Origin: Planctomycetota bacterium
GTDB taxonomy: Bacteria > Planctomycetota > Planctomycetia > Planctomycetales > Planctomycetaceae
NCBI GenBank assembly: GCA_029977045.1
Contig: JAPOLP010000056.1
Location: 1 to 13,702, forward strand
DNA length: 13,702 nt
Direction: 5' to 3'
Shown here: piece by piece, positions 12,967-13,702 of the stretch
Layout of the letters: the number at the start of each line of letters is the position of its first letter
Numbering within the stretch: the first letter of the stretch is position 1
Notes under the pieces: generated by a model
Told to the model about the DNA's origin: nothing
Database searches by the model: none
What the model saw: the letters and a program-made list of their open reading frames with translations, nothing else
Translations under genes and position numbers: made by a program

Positions 12967-13702
12967 TCAGTTCGCTGGGCGTGGCCAGGGCATCTGGCCG
13001 GCAGTTGTTGTGCGGACGCTCCAGAGAGTGCCGCCGGCGGTGATGTAGAGCGTTTTCAGATCAGGGCCGCCGAACGTGCAGTTGGTGACTTCGTCTCGCG
13101 TCACGGGAGCGAAGGCCAGGCGTTCGCCTTCCGGCGAGAAGACGTAGACGCCGCCTTTGAATTTGTCGGCGGTCTCGTGTGGCAGATTCGGCTTGTTGAG
13201 GCCGCCAGCCACGTACAATCGGCCTTTCTGGTCGAGCACCATGCCATCGGGGCCGCGACCGTTCTTCCAGTCGTAAAGCAGCTTTTGCGACTTCAGATCA
13301 ACGCTGCCGTCCGCCCGCAGATCTAACCGCCACAGCTTCCGAGCGGCTCCAACGTTGTTGTTATTGTTGTCGGCGACGAACAGGTAGCGATCGTCGGGAG
13401 TGACGACTACTCCGTTGGGTCGGTCAACTTCGTGAGTGATGATCCGCGTGACTTTGCCGTCGAGATCGATCCGGTAAACACCCTCGATCTCGCGACCAAC
13501 CGCGTCACGCAGTTCGAGTCCCTCACGCGGACCGTACTTCGGATCGGAAAAGTAAATGCGGCCCTTTGAGTCGACAGTGATGTCGTTTGGCTGGTTATAG
13601 GGCTTCCCGCCGTAGCCCTCAGTCAGTACCTGCAGCTTCTTTGTCTGCACGTCAAACCGGCTGACTCGCCGATACCCCGGCTGGCAGATCAACAGCAGCC
13701 CC
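12967..13702 (-). CDS. SMP-30/gluconolactonase/LRE-like beta-propeller protein, 5' end cut by window edge
   Basis: About 245 C-terminal residues of a six-bladed beta-propeller of the SMP-30/gluconolactonase family; family members hydrolyse sugar lactones or related esters using a bound divalent metal. The frame is open to the right edge (reading G-L-L-L-I-C-Q-P-G-Y), so the true start and any signal peptide lie outside. Family strips in view are QPNDITVDSKGRIYFSDP, EGVYRIDLDGKVTRI, RPNGVVVTPDDRYLFVADN, GPDGMVLDQKGRLYVAGG and NCTFGGPDLKTLYITAGGTLW; the Asn and Asp residues in QPND, RPNG and GPDG are the likely metal and substrate contacts. A run of five Asn (ADNNNNNVG) sits in a blade loop. 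The catalytic Glu expected near the N-terminus is outside the window. Substrate is unknown; planctomycetes carry many such proteins. Confidence 0.9.
   Translation of the reverse strand, partial: GLLLICQPGYRRVSRFDVQTKKLQVLTEGYGGKPYNQPNDITVDSKGRIYFSDPKYGPREGLELRDAVGREIEGVYRIDLDGKVTRIITHEVDRPNGVVVTPDDRYLFVADNNNNNVGAARKLWRLDLRADGSVDLKSQKLLYDWKNGRGPDGMVLDQKGRLYVAGGLNKPNLPHETADKFKGGVYVFSPEGERLAFAPVTRDEVTNCTFGGPDLKTLYITAGGTLWSVRTTTAGQMPWPRPAN

Overview
The window reads as chromosomal DNA from a planctomycete (phylum Planctomycetota). Three things point there: a very large surface protein with an N-terminal LExRxLL motif followed by cyclophilin-like, cadherin/Ig-like and RTX modules; several GC-rich bacterial housekeeping genes scattered on both strands with little operon structure; and short palindromic intergenic repeats of the GTAGGGTGCGT type. 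This assignment is inference from protein style and was not searched.

Layout. 1-761 (minus) is nearly all of kdsB, the CMP-KDO synthetase, running off the left edge. A 70-bp palindromic repeat (782-851) separates it from an SDR-type epimerase of the YfcH/TIGR01777 family (876-1844, minus). Next come a hypothetical 162-residue protein (1943-2431, minus) and, divergently, a small MoaD/ThiS-like sulfur-carrier protein ending in Gly-Gly (2627-2893, plus). 2915-6181 (minus) is one RTX/cyclophilin surface-protein reading frame of 1,088 residues, interrupted by a single in-frame TAA at 3785-3787. After a 655-bp gap without a convincing gene comes a group rich in intramembrane proteases: an M50 site-2 protease (6837-7874, plus), a second M50 protease of a different subtype facing it tail-to-tail (7891-8874, minus), and dxr (9149-10297, plus) overlapping by 13 bases a third M50 protease, a long RseP with several PDZ segments (10285-12303, plus). 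A single-domain globin (12508-12909, plus) and the C-terminal three quarters or so of an SMP-30/gluconolactonase-like beta-propeller (12967 to the right edge, minus) close the window.

Functionally, kdsB (LPS core sugar activation), dxr (MEP isoprenoid pathway) and rseP (envelope stress proteolysis) are cell-envelope or housekeeping genes. The dxr-rseP pairing is a familiar bacterial arrangement. The other genes look like independent units. I found no phage, transposase, CRISPR array, tRNA or rRNA. I do not see a clear new multi-gene system. The items most worth a second look are the stop codon inside the RTX protein with matching modules on both sides, the catalytically degenerate cyclophilin domain in that protein, the local concentration of three distinct M50 proteases, and the palindromic repeats.
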